32,669 nucleotides of DNA from Microvirga sesbaniae (GCF_025460805.1 NZ_JAMXFJ010000046.1:1-32669), one strand, 5' to 3'. Positions 12,674 through 21,267 are shown, counted from the first letter of the stretch. Made by a program: numbers and translations. Notes: generated from the letters alone by a model not told the origin.

Positions 12674-14911
12674 TCACGCCGCTCCTTCATCATGATCCGG
12701 CAGGGCAATCGAGAAGGTCGCGCCCCTGTCGAGCGCCCCTTCCGCCCAGGCCCGGCCGCCGTGCCGCTCGACGATTCGGCGAACATTGGCGAGCCCGATT
12801 CCCGTGCCTTCGAACTCTTCCATCCGGTGCAGGCGCTGGAAGACGCCGAACAACTTGTCGATGTACCTCATATCGAACCCGACGCCGTTGTCGCGCACGA
12901 AATAGACCGTCTCCCCATCCTTTCGGCTGGAGCCGATCTCGATGCGCGCTTTCTCCCGGGTGCGGGTGTACTTTACCGCATTGTCGAGGAGGTTTTCAAA
13001 TACCAGCCGGATCAGGACCGGATCCGCCGTCACGGGAGACAGATCCCCGACGACCCATTGGATCTGGCGGCCGTCATGCTCGGCGGACAGCTTGTGCCTG
13101 ATCTCGCCGACCAGGCCGGCCACATCCACCGTCCGGGGCTTCAGGGCCGTGCGGCCCATCTGCGAGAAGCGCAGCAGGTTGTCGACGAGGGTTCCGGCCG
13201 TGTAGGCGGATTCGATGATGGTGTCCACGTAGCGCCGGCCCTTCTCGGACAGGTCGCCCGCCTCCTTCTTCAGCAGCTCGGAATAGCCCACGATGTGCCG
13301 GAACGGGGCCCGCAGGTCGTGGGACACCGAATAGGAGAAGGCCTCCAGCTCCTTGTTGCTGCGGCGCAGCTCCTCCGACAGCGAGGCCAGCTCCTCGGCC
13401 CGGCGCAGGACGATGCCCACGATGGCGTTGCGCAGCTCCTTGACCGCCTCGATCTCGCTCCGGTCCCAGGCCAGGGAGCGGCTGCGCACCGTCTCCTTCC
13501 AGGTCTCGAAGGAGCGCCGGGGGTGAAGCCTCAAGGAGCCCGCCTCCTCCTGAACGGGCTTCTGCGGATTGCCGCCCCACTTCACGGTCTGCACGACCTC
13601 GGGGCGGAACCAGAGCACGTAGCTCGAATGCACCTTCGAGACCGAGATGGAGAGCAGGCCGCTCGCCTTGTCGGCGAAGTCCTGCGCCGCCGGATAGACG
13701 GCCGACAGGTGATCGGTGGCGAACACGTCCTCCTGATGGTTGTCGGACAGCCATTCGAACAGCGCCCGGACCCGATCCTTGGCGGGCGTCTCGCCCAGGC
13801 ACCAGCAATGGTCCCGCGTCAGGACGGCGGCGCCCTGCGCGCCGGAGAGCATCATCAGGTCGTCGGGATGGTTCACGAGGCCCGCGATGAAATGCTCCTC
13901 GGCGGCCATGTGGGCGAGAAGCCTCGTCTGCACAGCGCCTAATCGCACCCGGTTCTCGGCCAGCGTGGTGTTCTCCCGCGCCTCGAGCTGCAGGGAGAAG
14001 ATCTGCGTGAGGAAATCGCACGCGTTGCGCACCTGGAGCGAGACCCGCTTGGGCTCCTTGTTGTGGCAGGAGATCAGGCCCCACAGCCGGCCGTCGCGCA
14101 GGATCGAGATCGACATGGAGGCGAGCGTCCCCATGTTGCGCATGTATTCGAGATGGACCGGCGAGACGCTGCGCAGCACCGAGTCGCTCAGATCCAGCGG
14201 AGCGGGATCGCGCGACTGGATGGGGACCGCCGTGTAGGTGGCGTCGGGAATGATGCGCAGGCGGTTGCGGCGGTAGAGCTCCCTGGCCTGAGCCGGGATG
14301 TCGGAGGCCGGAAAACGCAGGTCGAGATAGGACGGCAGGACCTCATTGCGGTCCTCGGCGATGACGGTGCCGTTCCACTGCTCGTCGAACTGGTAGATCA
14401 GGACCCGGTCGAACCCGGTCATGCGGCGGATGTCCTGCGCGGCGAGCTGGCACAGGGTCTGGATCGTGGAGGCGCCCTGCAGCTGCTCCACGAACCGGCG
14501 CAGGGTGGGATAGAGCGCATCGATGCTGGAGACCGCGCCATAAGGCGGCTCCTCCAGCTCGAGGATCGCGCAATCGCCGGACCGGGAGACGGCCGTCTCG
14601 AAGAACCGCTCCTGCTGGGCGGTGTGGACCTGGATGGTCCGGACGAACCGGGTATTCCCTGCCGCCGGAGGATCGTCGAGCTGCCCGGCGAATTCCGCGC
14701 TCAGGGCGGGCATCACCTCGCCGAAGGGCCGGCCGAGGGCATCGGCCGGATCGAACCCGAAGATCTCGGCCGTGTTGGCGCTGGCATAGGCGATGGTCCG
14801 GTCGGACAGCCGGATCGCGAGAAGGATCCCGTGCGGCTGGATGCTGCCGGGGATGTGGATCGGCTCCCGCTCGCAGGCGGTGAGATCGAGGTCCTGCGTC
14901 TGCTGGGTCAT
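12674..14911 (-). CDS. bphP: Bacteriophytochrome histidine kinase
   Basis: The protein is 745 aa with PAS (about 1-125), GAF (130-310), PHY (320-500), HisKA and HATPase_c domains. Cys13 in LTACEREPIHIPGSIQPHG is the biliverdin attachment site. The GAF domain has RFPASDIPAQARELY (Asp204) and SPVHLEYMRNMGT (His253). The PHY tongue shows FRPE (435-438), WGGNP and HPRRSF (PRxSF). The kinase has His531 in FSYSVSHDLRAPFRHI, N-box ENLLDNAVKY, DNGVGFD and GTGIGLANV. All residues for a photoactive red/far-red sensor kinase are present. The ATG at 14911 overlaps the heme-oxygenase stop by 4 bases; longer starts would run through that gene. Its natural partners are the upstream heme oxygenase, which makes biliverdin, and the downstream receiver. 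Confidence 0.95.
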   Translation of the reverse strand: MTQQTQDLDLTACEREPIHIPGSIQPHGILLAIRLSDRTIAYASANTAEIFGFDPADALGRPFGEVMPALSAEFAGQLDDPPAAGNTRFVRTIQVHTAQQERFFETAVSRSGDCAILELEEPPYGAVSSIDALYPTLRRFVEQLQGASTIQTLCQLAAQDIRRMTGFDRVLIYQFDEQWNGTVIAEDRNEVLPSYLDLRFPASDIPAQARELYRRNRLRIIPDATYTAVPIQSRDPAPLDLSDSVLRSVSPVHLEYMRNMGTLASMSISILRDGRLWGLISCHNKEPKRVSLQVRNACDFLTQIFSLQLEARENTTLAENRVRLGAVQTRLLAHMAAEEHFIAGLVNHPDDLMMLSGAQGAAVLTRDHCWCLGETPAKDRVRALFEWLSDNHQEDVFATDHLSAVYPAAQDFADKASGLLSISVSKVHSSYVLWFRPEVVQTVKWGGNPQKPVQEEAGSLRLHPRRSFETWKETVRSRSLAWDRSEIEAVKELRNAIVGIVLRRAEELASLSEELRRSNKELEAFSYSVSHDLRAPFRHIVGYSELLKKEAGDLSEKGRRYVDTIIESAYTAGTLVDNLLRFSQMGRTALKPRTVDVAGLVGEIRHKLSAEHDGRQIQWVVGDLSPVTADPVLIRLVFENLLDNAVKYTRTREKARIEIGSSRKDGETVYFVRDNGVGFDMRYIDKLFGVFQRLHRMEEFEGTGIGLANVRRIVERHGGRAWAEGALDRGATFSIALPDHDEGAA

Positions 14912-15474
14912 GGGGCCTCGCACAGCCAATCGTGCATCACGGTAAAGGTATCCTGCGCGGCCCCGACGATGAGATCGTCGGCTTCCGGCGACGACGCTTC
15001 CTGAAGCATCGCCCCGAACGACTTCCACATGGCGCCGACATGGCGCCCATAGCTGCGAAAATAGGCGCAGCCCGTTTCCGCGGTGAATCCCAGCCGATTC
15101 TCGACCTGGCGCGCGATGATCGCGCCGCCGAGCGTCGAGCCCTCGACCACGTACATGCTTCCGAGCACCGCCGCCGGGGCCGGCAGAGGCATGAGAGGCC
15201 GGCATTGTGGCAAACCAATGATGTCGTCGGATTTCAATCCTAGAACCTCGAGGTCTCGGGCGAGCAGGCTCGCCTTGCGGCGCCCGTCGAAGAAGGCCCG
15301 GTCGGGGGCGCGCTCGGCGGCCTTCCTCTCCCAGGCCGCGTGGAACCCGTAGAAGCGGATCAGCAGGTCCCTGTAGGCCTCCCGCGACGCGGTCCGGCGG
15401 TCGAGATCGATGGCGGCCTCGATCCGGTCGTGCGCCGGGCGGGTTTCGATCTTCAGTCGTTCGAGAAGTGTCAT
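14908..15474 (-). CDS. bphO: Biliverdin-forming heme oxygenase
   Basis: The protein is 188 aa. It has the BphO-type heme oxygenase layout: proximal His15 in ETRPAHDRIEAAIDL, then FYGFHAAWERK, PAAVLGSMYVVEGSTLGGAII (distal helix with the Gly-rich bend) and RSYGRHVGAMWKSF. It cleaves heme to biliverdin, iron and CO, supplying the chromophore for the adjacent phytochrome. Both ends overlap neighbours by ATGA: its start overlaps the YehW permease stop, and its stop overlaps the bphP start. This is strong evidence that the importer and phytochrome genes share one transcript. Confidence 0.93.
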   Translation of the reverse strand: MTLLERLKIETRPAHDRIEAAIDLDRRTASREAYRDLLIRFYGFHAAWERKAAERAPDRAFFDGRRKASLLARDLEVLGLKSDDIIGLPQCRPLMPLPAPAAVLGSMYVVEGSTLGGAIIARQVENRLGFTAETGCAYFRSYGRHVGAMWKSFGAMLQEASSPEADDLIVGAAQDTFTVMHDWLCEAP

Positions 15475-16226
15475 GCAACCTCGTCTACAGGGCGTCCCAG
15501 CCGTCGTGCGACCGCCCGTTCCGCCAGCCCCATCCCGTCGTGGATCAGAACCGCGAGAAGCGCAACCACCAACCCGCCCTGCAGCACGAAAGCCACGTTG
15601 TTGGACTGGAGGCCCGCGATGATGACCTCGCCCAATCCCTTGGCCGCCACCGTCGACCCGATGGTGGCGGTGCCGAGGCTGATGATCACCGAGAGCCGGA
15701 TGCCGGCGAGAATCACCGGAAGGGCGAGCGGCAGCTCCACCTGCATCAGGCGCTGGCGCGGGTTCAGGCCCATGCCCTTGGCGGCCTCGAGGGTCTGGGG
15801 GGAGACGTCCATCAGGCCGGTGAGCGTGTTCTCGAAGATCGGCAGGAGGCCGTAGAGGAAGAGCGCGATGAAGGTCGGCTTCTCGCCGAAGCCGACGAGC
15901 GGCACCGCGATGGCCAGGACGGCGATCGGCGGGAAGGTCTGGCCGATATTCACGAGGCTGCGCGACAGCGGCAGGAACTCGGCGCCCGACGGCCGCGTGA
16001 CGAAGATGCCGAGCCCTACGGCCAGGATCGTGCTGGCGAGCGTCGCCAGCACCACGATGCGCAGATGCGACAGGGTGAGGGCGAGAAGGCTGCCCTGGTT
16101 GTAGATCGCCGGCGCGCCGTTCACGGTCAGGGGCCTGAACGCGAAGGCGAAAAGCCCCGGGGCCGTGACGAAGAGCACGAGCAGGAGCAGCGCCGCCGCG
16201 CGCAGGGCGAAGGCTCGCGCGCTCAT
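15471..16226 (-). CDS. yehW: Osmolyte ABC importer permease, YehW type
   Basis: The protein is 251 aa with about six membrane helices. The binding-protein-dependent permease signature EAAKGMGLNPRQRLMQVELP is followed by LALPVILAGIRLSVIISLGT and AAKGLGEVIIAGLQS. It is the second, shorter permease of the OsmF/YehZYXW (OsmU-like) osmolyte importer; gene order matches the enterobacterial yehZYXW operon exactly. Its start overlaps the ATPase stop by 4 bases. Confidence 0.88.
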   Translation of the reverse strand: MSARAFALRAAALLLLVLFVTAPGLFAFAFRPLTVNGAPAIYNQGSLLALTLSHLRIVVLATLASTILAVGLGIFVTRPSGAEFLPLSRSLVNIGQTFPPIAVLAIAVPLVGFGEKPTFIALFLYGLLPIFENTLTGLMDVSPQTLEAAKGMGLNPRQRLMQVELPLALPVILAGIRLSVIISLGTATIGSTVAAKGLGEVIIAGLQSNNVAFVLQGGLVVALLAVLIHDGMGLAERAVARRLGRPVDEVA

Positions 16227-17161
16227 GCGATGGAGCGCCCATGCGCCAGGATGCCCCGGACGCTGACGCGTCCGAGGGCGGCGCCCGTTGCATCGACGAC
16301 CGGCAAGGCGTCGCGCCCGACCCAGATCAGGCGCGAGAGCGCATCGCGCAGGGACTCGGAGACGAGGATGGGGTCGCCGTCGGCGGCGCCGGGCTCGAGC
16401 GCCGCCTGCACGCGCGTCAGGGAGAGAAGTCGGAAGGGCCGCTCGGCCGTCCCCACGAGCTGCTCGACGAACGCCTCCGCTGGATGGGTCAGCAGCTGGG
16501 CGGGCGTGTCGTATTGCAGGAGCCGCGCCTGATCCATCACGGCGATGCGGTCGCCGAGCTGGAACGCCTCGTTCATGTCGTGCGTGACGAGCACGATGGT
16601 GGTGCCGAGGCGGCGCTGGATCGCCACGAGATCGTCCTGCGCCTTGCTGCGGATGACCGGATCGAGCGCGCCGAACGGCTCGTCCATCAGCAGGAGCCCG
16701 GGCTTTGCCGCGAGCGCCCGGGCGACGCCCACGCGCTGCTGCTGTCCGCCCGACAGTTCATGCGGGAATTTTTTGGCGAATTCTCCTGGTTCGAGCTGGA
16801 ACAGATCGAGAAGCTCCTCGATCCGGGCGGCGATCCGCCGCTTGTCCCAGCCGAGAAGGCGCGGCACCGTAGCGATGTTCTCCGCGACGGTGCGATGGGG
16901 AAACAGCCCGTAGCCCTGGATCACGTAGCCGATCCGGTGCCGCAGCTCGTCCTCCGGGATCGCCATCGTGTCCTGGCCGTCGATGAGCACGCGGCCGGCG
17001 CTCGGCTCGACGAGGCGGTTGATCATGCGCAGCAGGGTCGACTTGCCTGCCCCCGACGTGCCGACGATCACCGCGATGGTCCCCTCGTCGACCCGCAGGG
17101 ATACGTCCTCGACCACAATGGTCGCGCCATAGCGCTTGGTAAGGTGCTCGATCTCGATCAT
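16223..17161 (-). CDS. yehX: Osmolyte ABC importer ATPase, YehX/OpuCA type
   Basis: The protein is 312 aa. Walker A is VGTSGAGKSTLLRMI, the Q-loop IGYVIQGYGLFPH, the signature LSGGQQQRVGVARALA, Walker B LLLMDEPFGALDP, and the switch His is in VLVTHDMNEA. Residues about 245-312 (ILVSESLRDALSRLIWVG, ALPVVDATGAALGRVSVRGI) form a single CBS-like module, as in OpuA/OpuC ATPases where CBS modules sense ionic strength. Only one CBS repeat is visible, so gating may differ from tandem-CBS homologues. Translation starts directly after the YehY stop. Confidence 0.9.
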   Translation of the reverse strand: MIEIEHLTKRYGATIVVEDVSLRVDEGTIAVIVGTSGAGKSTLLRMINRLVEPSAGRVLIDGQDTMAIPEDELRHRIGYVIQGYGLFPHRTVAENIATVPRLLGWDKRRIAARIEELLDLFQLEPGEFAKKFPHELSGGQQQRVGVARALAAKPGLLLMDEPFGALDPVIRSKAQDDLVAIQRRLGTTIVLVTHDMNEAFQLGDRIAVMDQARLLQYDTPAQLLTHPAEAFVEQLVGTAERPFRLLSLTRVQAALEPGAADGDPILVSESLRDALSRLIWVGRDALPVVDATGAALGRVSVRGILAHGRSIA

Positions 17162-18373
17162 CTAGGAGCCCCGCCTGGTCAGATCGACGATGGCATCGAG
17201 GGTGATGGCGGCGACGAATGACAGGGCCACCGTGGGAATGGCCCCGAGCAGCACGAGGTCGATCGCCGTCTGGCCGATGCCCTGGAACACGAAGGTGCCG
17301 AAGCCCCCTCCCCCGATCAGCGCCGCCACGGTGGCCAGGCCGAGATTCTGGACCAGCACGATGCGGATGCCGGCCAGGATGACGGGAAGCGCCAGGGGCA
17401 GGTCGACCTGACACAGGCGCTGGCGCGCGGACAATCCCATGCCGCGGGCCGCGTCGGAGACAGCGGCCGGCACCTGGTTCAGCCCGGTGACCGTGTTGGC
17501 CACCACGGGCAGCAGGGAATAGAGGAAGAGCGCGATGAAGGCCGGCGCGGCCCCGATGCCGTGAATGCCCAGGGCGGCCGCCAGTGGCACGTGCGCGGAC
17601 AGATAGCCCAGCGGCGCGATCAGGATCCCGAAGAGCGCGATGCTCGGGATCGTCTGGACGATGTTGAGCACCTGCAGGATCGCCGTCCGCAGGGGCCGGA
17701 CGCGATGGGCCAGGATGCCGAGGGGCAGCCCGACTAGGCAGGCGGCCGTCATCGATCCCAGGGCGAGCCACAGGTGCTGGCCCGCCTCGCGCCAGAAGAT
17801 GTCCTGGCGGTTCGCATATTCCTTGAGCAGGGAGAGATCGTTCCAGGCGCCCGAGACGAGCAGGAGGGCGACCGCGCCCGCCGCCGCCGCCATGGCGGCG
17901 ATCCGCGCCCAGGGTCCCAGGCGCAGGCGCGTCAGCGCGTCGGCGGCCAGCAACGCGAAGGAGAGGGCGAGGAGCCAGAAGCCGAGGGACGGCGACACGC
18001 GCGCAAACGTGTTGCCGGCCGGCGTGACGAACCCGGCCGACCATCCGACCGCCGGAAAGATCACGCCCAGCCCCACGGATGCGGCCGCGAGGCGGATCAG
18101 CGGGTTGCGGACCAGCGCCGCGCACGACGCCACGCCGAGCGCCGCGATCAGCACGATCAGGACGCCCGGAGGCGGCAGCGCGTCCGTCAGCATCCGTCCC
18201 TCACCCGCCACGATGCGGTTGGCCCGGTAGATGACGAACGGACAGGCGAAGAGCGCGACGCCGATCAGCACGGCGACCACGCTCCCGAGCCGATCGAGGG
18301 ACAGGGCGAGGGACAGGGATGGACGCAAGGAAGACATGCCGGGCGCGGTGGTTCGGGAGGAGATCGTGTTCAC
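17162..18373 (-). CDS. yehY: Osmolyte ABC importer permease, YehY type
   Basis: The protein is 403 aa from the GTG at 18373, with GGAAG just upstream; an ATG at 18337 is an alternative. The N-terminal half has several extra membrane helices (about 30-50, 70-90, 95-115, 130-150, 160-175). The C-terminal half is the standard permease domain (LGSMTAACLVGLPLGILAHR, SDAARGMGLSARQRLCQVDL, GGGGFGTFVFQGIGQ). A long N-terminal extension of this kind is typical of YehY and separates it from YehW/OpuCB. The gene follows osmF after 54 bases. Confidence 0.88.
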   Translation of the reverse strand: MNTISSRTTAPGMSSLRPSLSLALSLDRLGSVVAVLIGVALFACPFVIYRANRIVAGEGRMLTDALPPPGVLIVLIAALGVASCAALVRNPLIRLAAASVGLGVIFPAVGWSAGFVTPAGNTFARVSPSLGFWLLALSFALLAADALTRLRLGPWARIAAMAAAAGAVALLLVSGAWNDLSLLKEYANRQDIFWREAGQHLWLALGSMTAACLVGLPLGILAHRVRPLRTAILQVLNIVQTIPSIALFGILIAPLGYLSAHVPLAAALGIHGIGAAPAFIALFLYSLLPVVANTVTGLNQVPAAVSDAARGMGLSARQRLCQVDLPLALPVILAGIRIVLVQNLGLATVAALIGGGGFGTFVFQGIGQTAIDLVLLGAIPTVALSFVAAITLDAIVDLTRRGS

Positions 18374-18427
18374 AAAGCTTCCGGCCCCTATCGCGCCGCC
18401 TGTCGTTCCTTGAGCCGGGACGTCAGA

Positions 18428-19342
18428 TCATTTCAGAAATCCCTTGGACTTCAAATAGTCCGTGGCCACCGCCTTCGCCGGCTCGCCGCCCACCTGGACG
18501 CGGGCGTTCAGCCCCTGGAGCGTGGCGAGGTCGAGGGACGCGAAGACGGGCTTCAGGATCTCGGCGATCTTCGGGTTCTCCTTCAGGGCGGCCTCGCGGA
18601 TGATCGGCGCCGGCGCATAGACCGGCTGCACGTTCCTGTTGTCCTCCATCACCACGAGGCCCGACGGGGCGATGCCGCCGTCGGTGCCGTAGACCATGGC
18701 GGCGTTCGCCCCGTTGGTCTGCTCGGCCGCCGCCTTGATGGTGGCCGCCGTGTCGCCGCCGGACAGCACGATGAGCTGTTCCGGCTTCATCTTGAAGTCA
18801 TAGGTCTTCTGGAAGGCCGGCAGGGCCGCGTCCGAGTTCACGAACTCGGCGGAGGCCGCGAGAACCACCTTGCCGCCCTTCGTCACCCACTGGCCGAAAT
18901 CGGACAGGGTCCTAAGCTTGTTGGAATCGGCCACGTCCTTGCGCAGCGCGATGGCCCAGGTGTTGTTGGCCGGCGCGGGATCGAGCCAGACGATCTTGTT
19001 GGCGTCGTAATCGAGCTTCTTGGCCGTCTCGAAGCCCTTCGCCGCATCCTTCCAGACCGGATCGTCGGCCTTGTTGAAGAAGAAGCCCGCATTGCCGGTA
19101 TATTCCGGGTAGATGTCGATCTCGCCCGCCGTGATGGCCTTGCGCACCACCGGGGTCGCGCCGAGCTGGATCCGGTCCTGGGTCTTGATGCCGTTGGAGT
19201 TGAGCGCGAGCAGGATGATGTTGCCCAGCACCGAGCCTTCCGTGTCGATCTTCGACGAGACGACCACGTCGGCCCGGACGGCCCCGGCAGCCGCCAGGGC
19301 CAAGGCAGCAGCCAATGTCAGCGACTTGAGGACGGTCTTCAT
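18428..19342 (-). CDS. osmF: Osmolyte-binding periplasmic protein, OsmF/YehZ type
   Basis: The protein is 304 aa, the usual OsmF length. A signal peptide occupies residues 1-24 (MKTVLKSLTLAAALALAAAG, cleavage near VRA|DVV). The OpuAC-type ligand-binding fold shows SSKIDTEGSVLGNIILLAL, GATPVVRKAITAGEIDIYPE, YTGNAGFFFNK and NNTWAIALRKD. It delivers a quaternary-amine osmolyte such as glycine betaine to the YehYXW membrane complex; in E. coli this system has low affinity, so the real substrate here is uncertain. It is the first gene of the nine-gene array, with AGGGGG before its ATG and a palindrome further upstream. Confidence 0.9.
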   Translation of the reverse strand: MKTVLKSLTLAAALALAAAGAVRADVVVSSKIDTEGSVLGNIILLALNSNGIKTQDRIQLGATPVVRKAITAGEIDIYPEYTGNAGFFFNKADDPVWKDAAKGFETAKKLDYDANKIVWLDPAPANNTWAIALRKDVADSNKLRTLSDFGQWVTKGGKVVLAASAEFVNSDAALPAFQKTYDFKMKPEQLIVLSGGDTAATIKAAAEQTNGANAAMVYGTDGGIAPSGLVVMEDNRNVQPVYAPAPIIREAALKENPKIAEILKPVFASLDLATLQGLNARVQVGGEPAKAVATDYLKSKGFLK

Positions 19343-19350
19343 GCGAACCC

Positions 19351-19380
19351 CCTAGAAAACAGTGCCCTGCTCTTTCTAGG
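19351..19380. promoter_or_regulatory. Inverted repeat in the osmF leader, possible operator
   Basis: CCTAGAAA (19351-19358) and TTTCTAGG (19373-19380) are perfect inverted arms separated by 14 bases. The element begins 8 bases before the osmF start codon and overlaps its AGGGGG ribosome-binding site region. A dimeric regulator site or a leader hairpin hiding the ribosome-binding site would both fit. Confidence 0.5.
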
Positions 19381-19475
19381 ACAGTCGGGCCGTTTAGGCA
19401 GGGGGGAGCCTCCCGAAGAATCATGCGGGATGTTAAAAACTTCGTGTGGGGGCAAAAGATCCCGCCGCAGAAGAT

Positions 19476-19506
19476 CCCGCCGGAGGAACCATCGTCCTCC
19501 GGCGGG
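19476..19506 (-). terminator. 12-bp GC-rich hairpin downstream of the DUF4170-like gene
   Basis: CCCGCCGGAGGA (19476-19487) pairs perfectly with TCCTCCGGCGGG (19495-19506) around the 7-nt loop ACCATCG. On the minus strand it lies 31 bases past the stop at 19538 and is followed by a T-containing but interrupted stretch (ATCTTCT). It is probably the transcription end of aceA and its companion gene. Confidence 0.6.
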
Positions 19507-19537
19507 GCGACCGCTGCGAGCGCCTCTCGGGGCCTCG

Positions 19538-19747
19538 TCAGGCGTTCAGGGTCGACGGAGGCTCCTGGGCGATGGTGAAGCGCACCTGCGCCTGGGGGCG
19601 GTGATCCTCGGACAGCGTGCGCCAGGTGCGCTCGGCCTCCATGCGGCTCTCGAAGGGGCCGACCACCCGCTCGGTGCCCTGGACGATGGTTTCGCAGTCG
19701 CAGGAGGTGTACTCGCCGCCGACGACCCAGAAACGGGACTTCATCAT
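19538..19747 (-). CDS. DUF4170-like small protein
   Basis: The protein is 69 aa from the ATG at 19747, with GGAG upstream; a second ATG follows directly. It reads MMKSRFWVVGGEYTSCDCET, GTERVVGPFESRMEAERTWR and QAQVRFTIAQEPP. The pattern W/F-V-V-G-G-E-Y-T, G-P-F, an Ala/Glu/Trp helix and a final R-F-T-I strand fits the DUF4170 family of Alphaproteobacteria. It lies 55 bases downstream of aceA on the same strand and is probably co-transcribed. Function unknown. Confidence 0.75.
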   Translation of the reverse strand: MMKSRFWVVGGEYTSCDCETIVQGTERVVGPFESRMEAERTWRTLSEDHRPQAQVRFTIAQEPPSTLNA

Positions 19748-19802
19748 GATCGATCTCCATTGGTGACAAAGGTGAGAGGGATGGGTTGAGGGTTGGCCGG
19801 CC

Positions 19803-21122
19803 TCACTCGGCCGCCTGAAGCTTGGCCGGGTTCTGGAACTGCGCGGTCTCGGTCGATTCCGCCATCGCCGTGGTGGAGGACTTGCCCCCGGTGATGACCA
19901 CCGAGACCTGGTCGAAATAGCCGGTGCCGACCTCGCGCTGGTGGCGGGTGGCCGTGTAGCCGTCGGTCTCGGCGGCGAACTCACGCACCTGCAGGTCGGA
20001 ATAGGCGCCCATGCCGCGGTCGCGGTAGCCGCTCGCCAGTTCGAACATGCCGTAATTGAGCTGGTGGAAGCCGGCCAGCGTCACGAACTGGAACCGGTAG
20101 CCCATGGCGCCGAGCTCGCGCTGGAACTTGGCGATGGTGGCGTCGTCGAGCTTCTTCTTCCAGTTGAAGGAGGGCGAGCAGTTATAGGCGAGCAGCTTGC
20201 CCGGATGATGCTTGTGGATCGCCTCCGCGAACCGGCGCGCATCGTCGAGATCCGGATGGGAGGTCTCCCACCACAGGAGGTCGGCGAGCTCCGCGTAGGC
20301 GAGCCCGCGGGCGATGCAATGGTCGAGGCCGGTGCCCTCCTTCAGGCGGTAGAAGCCTTCCGGGGTGCGGCTGTCGGGCTCGATGAAGGGCCGGTCGCGC
20401 TCGTCCACGTCCGACGTGATGAGCTTGGCCGATTCCGCGTCCGTCCGCGCCATGATCAGGGTCGAGGTGCCCATCACGTCGGCGGCGAGCCGCGCGGCGA
20501 TCAGGTTGCGCTCGTGCGCCGAGGTCGGGATGAGCACCTTGCCGCCCAGATGCCCGCACTTCTTCTCCGAGGCGAGCTGGTCCTCGAAATGCACGCCGGC
20601 GGCTCCGGCCTCGATATAGGCCTTCATGATCTCGAAGGTGTTGAGCGGCCCGCCGAAACCGGCCTCCGCGTCGGCCACGATGGGCAGGAACCAGTCGCGC
20701 TTCGCGCCGCCCTCCGCATGCTCGATCTGGTCGGCACGCTGGAAGGTGCGGTTGATGCGACGGCACAGTTCGGGGCCGGAATTGGCCGGATAGAGAGACT
20801 GGTCCGGATACATGGCGCCCGCCACGTTCGAATCCGCCGCCACCTGCCAGCCGGAGAGATAGATCGCCTCGAGGCCGGCCCGGGCCATCTGCATGGCCTG
20901 ATTGCCCGTCATGGCGCCGAGGGAATGGACATAGGGACGCTCCTGCAGCAGCCGCCACAGGCGCTGCGCGCCGCGCTCGGCGAGCGTGTGGGCGATCGGA
21001 AAGGATCCGCGCAGCCGGGCCACGTCCTCGGCCGAATAGGGCCTGCGGATACCGTCGAAGCGCCCGTCGGGAGCGGCGGAGATCAGGTCCTGCAGGGAGC
21101 CCGGGTTCGGCTGATGGGTCAT
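19803..21122 (-). CDS. aceA: Isocitrate lyase
   Basis: The protein is 439 aa. It splits isocitrate into glyoxylate and succinate, the first step of the glyoxylate shunt used for growth on acetate, fatty acids or C2 units. The catalytic motif is ASEKKCGHLGGKVLIPT with Cys189 and His191. The metal/substrate site is seen in IVADAEAGFGG (Asp151) and GVHFEDQL. NCSPSFNWKKKLD supplies further active-site residues. The ATG at 21122 (MTHQPNPGSL) was chosen over one 12 codons upstream because AGGA lies at suitable distance and homologues start here. The gene is divergent from the XRE/DUF2083 regulator, which very likely controls it. Confidence 0.97.
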   Translation of the reverse strand: MTHQPNPGSLQDLISAAPDGRFDGIRRPYSAEDVARLRGSFPIAHTLAERGAQRLWRLLQERPYVHSLGAMTGNQAMQMARAGLEAIYLSGWQVAADSNVAGAMYPDQSLYPANSGPELCRRINRTFQRADQIEHAEGGAKRDWFLPIVADAEAGFGGPLNTFEIMKAYIEAGAAGVHFEDQLASEKKCGHLGGKVLIPTSAHERNLIAARLAADVMGTSTLIMARTDAESAKLITSDVDERDRPFIEPDSRTPEGFYRLKEGTGLDHCIARGLAYAELADLLWWETSHPDLDDARRFAEAIHKHHPGKLLAYNCSPSFNWKKKLDDATIAKFQRELGAMGYRFQFVTLAGFHQLNYGMFELASGYRDRGMGAYSDLQVREFAAETDGYTATRHQREVGTGYFDQVSVVITGGKSSTTAMAESTETAQFQNPAKLQAAE

Positions 21123-21267
21123 GGCGATCCGTCCTTTTACATTTCTTGACAAAACCATCCCGCAGTCCAGAATTATTGCAGAGCAGCAGGACGTCTTGAT
21201 GGAATAATCCGCGAAGAAGCGTTTGTTTCAACGAGGAATTTCAAAAGAAAAGTCGCCTTGTAAAGCT

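Noticed and set aside
11039..13942. 967-codon plus-strand open frame over the kinase and phytochrome genes
   Set aside because: It is antisense to four genes with complete catalytic motifs. Long antisense frames are expected at this GC content.
12674..15478. Longer phytochrome reading frame starting near 15478
   Set aside because: The extension is out-of-frame translation of the heme-oxygenase gene. The BphP N-terminus with Cys13 begins at 14911.
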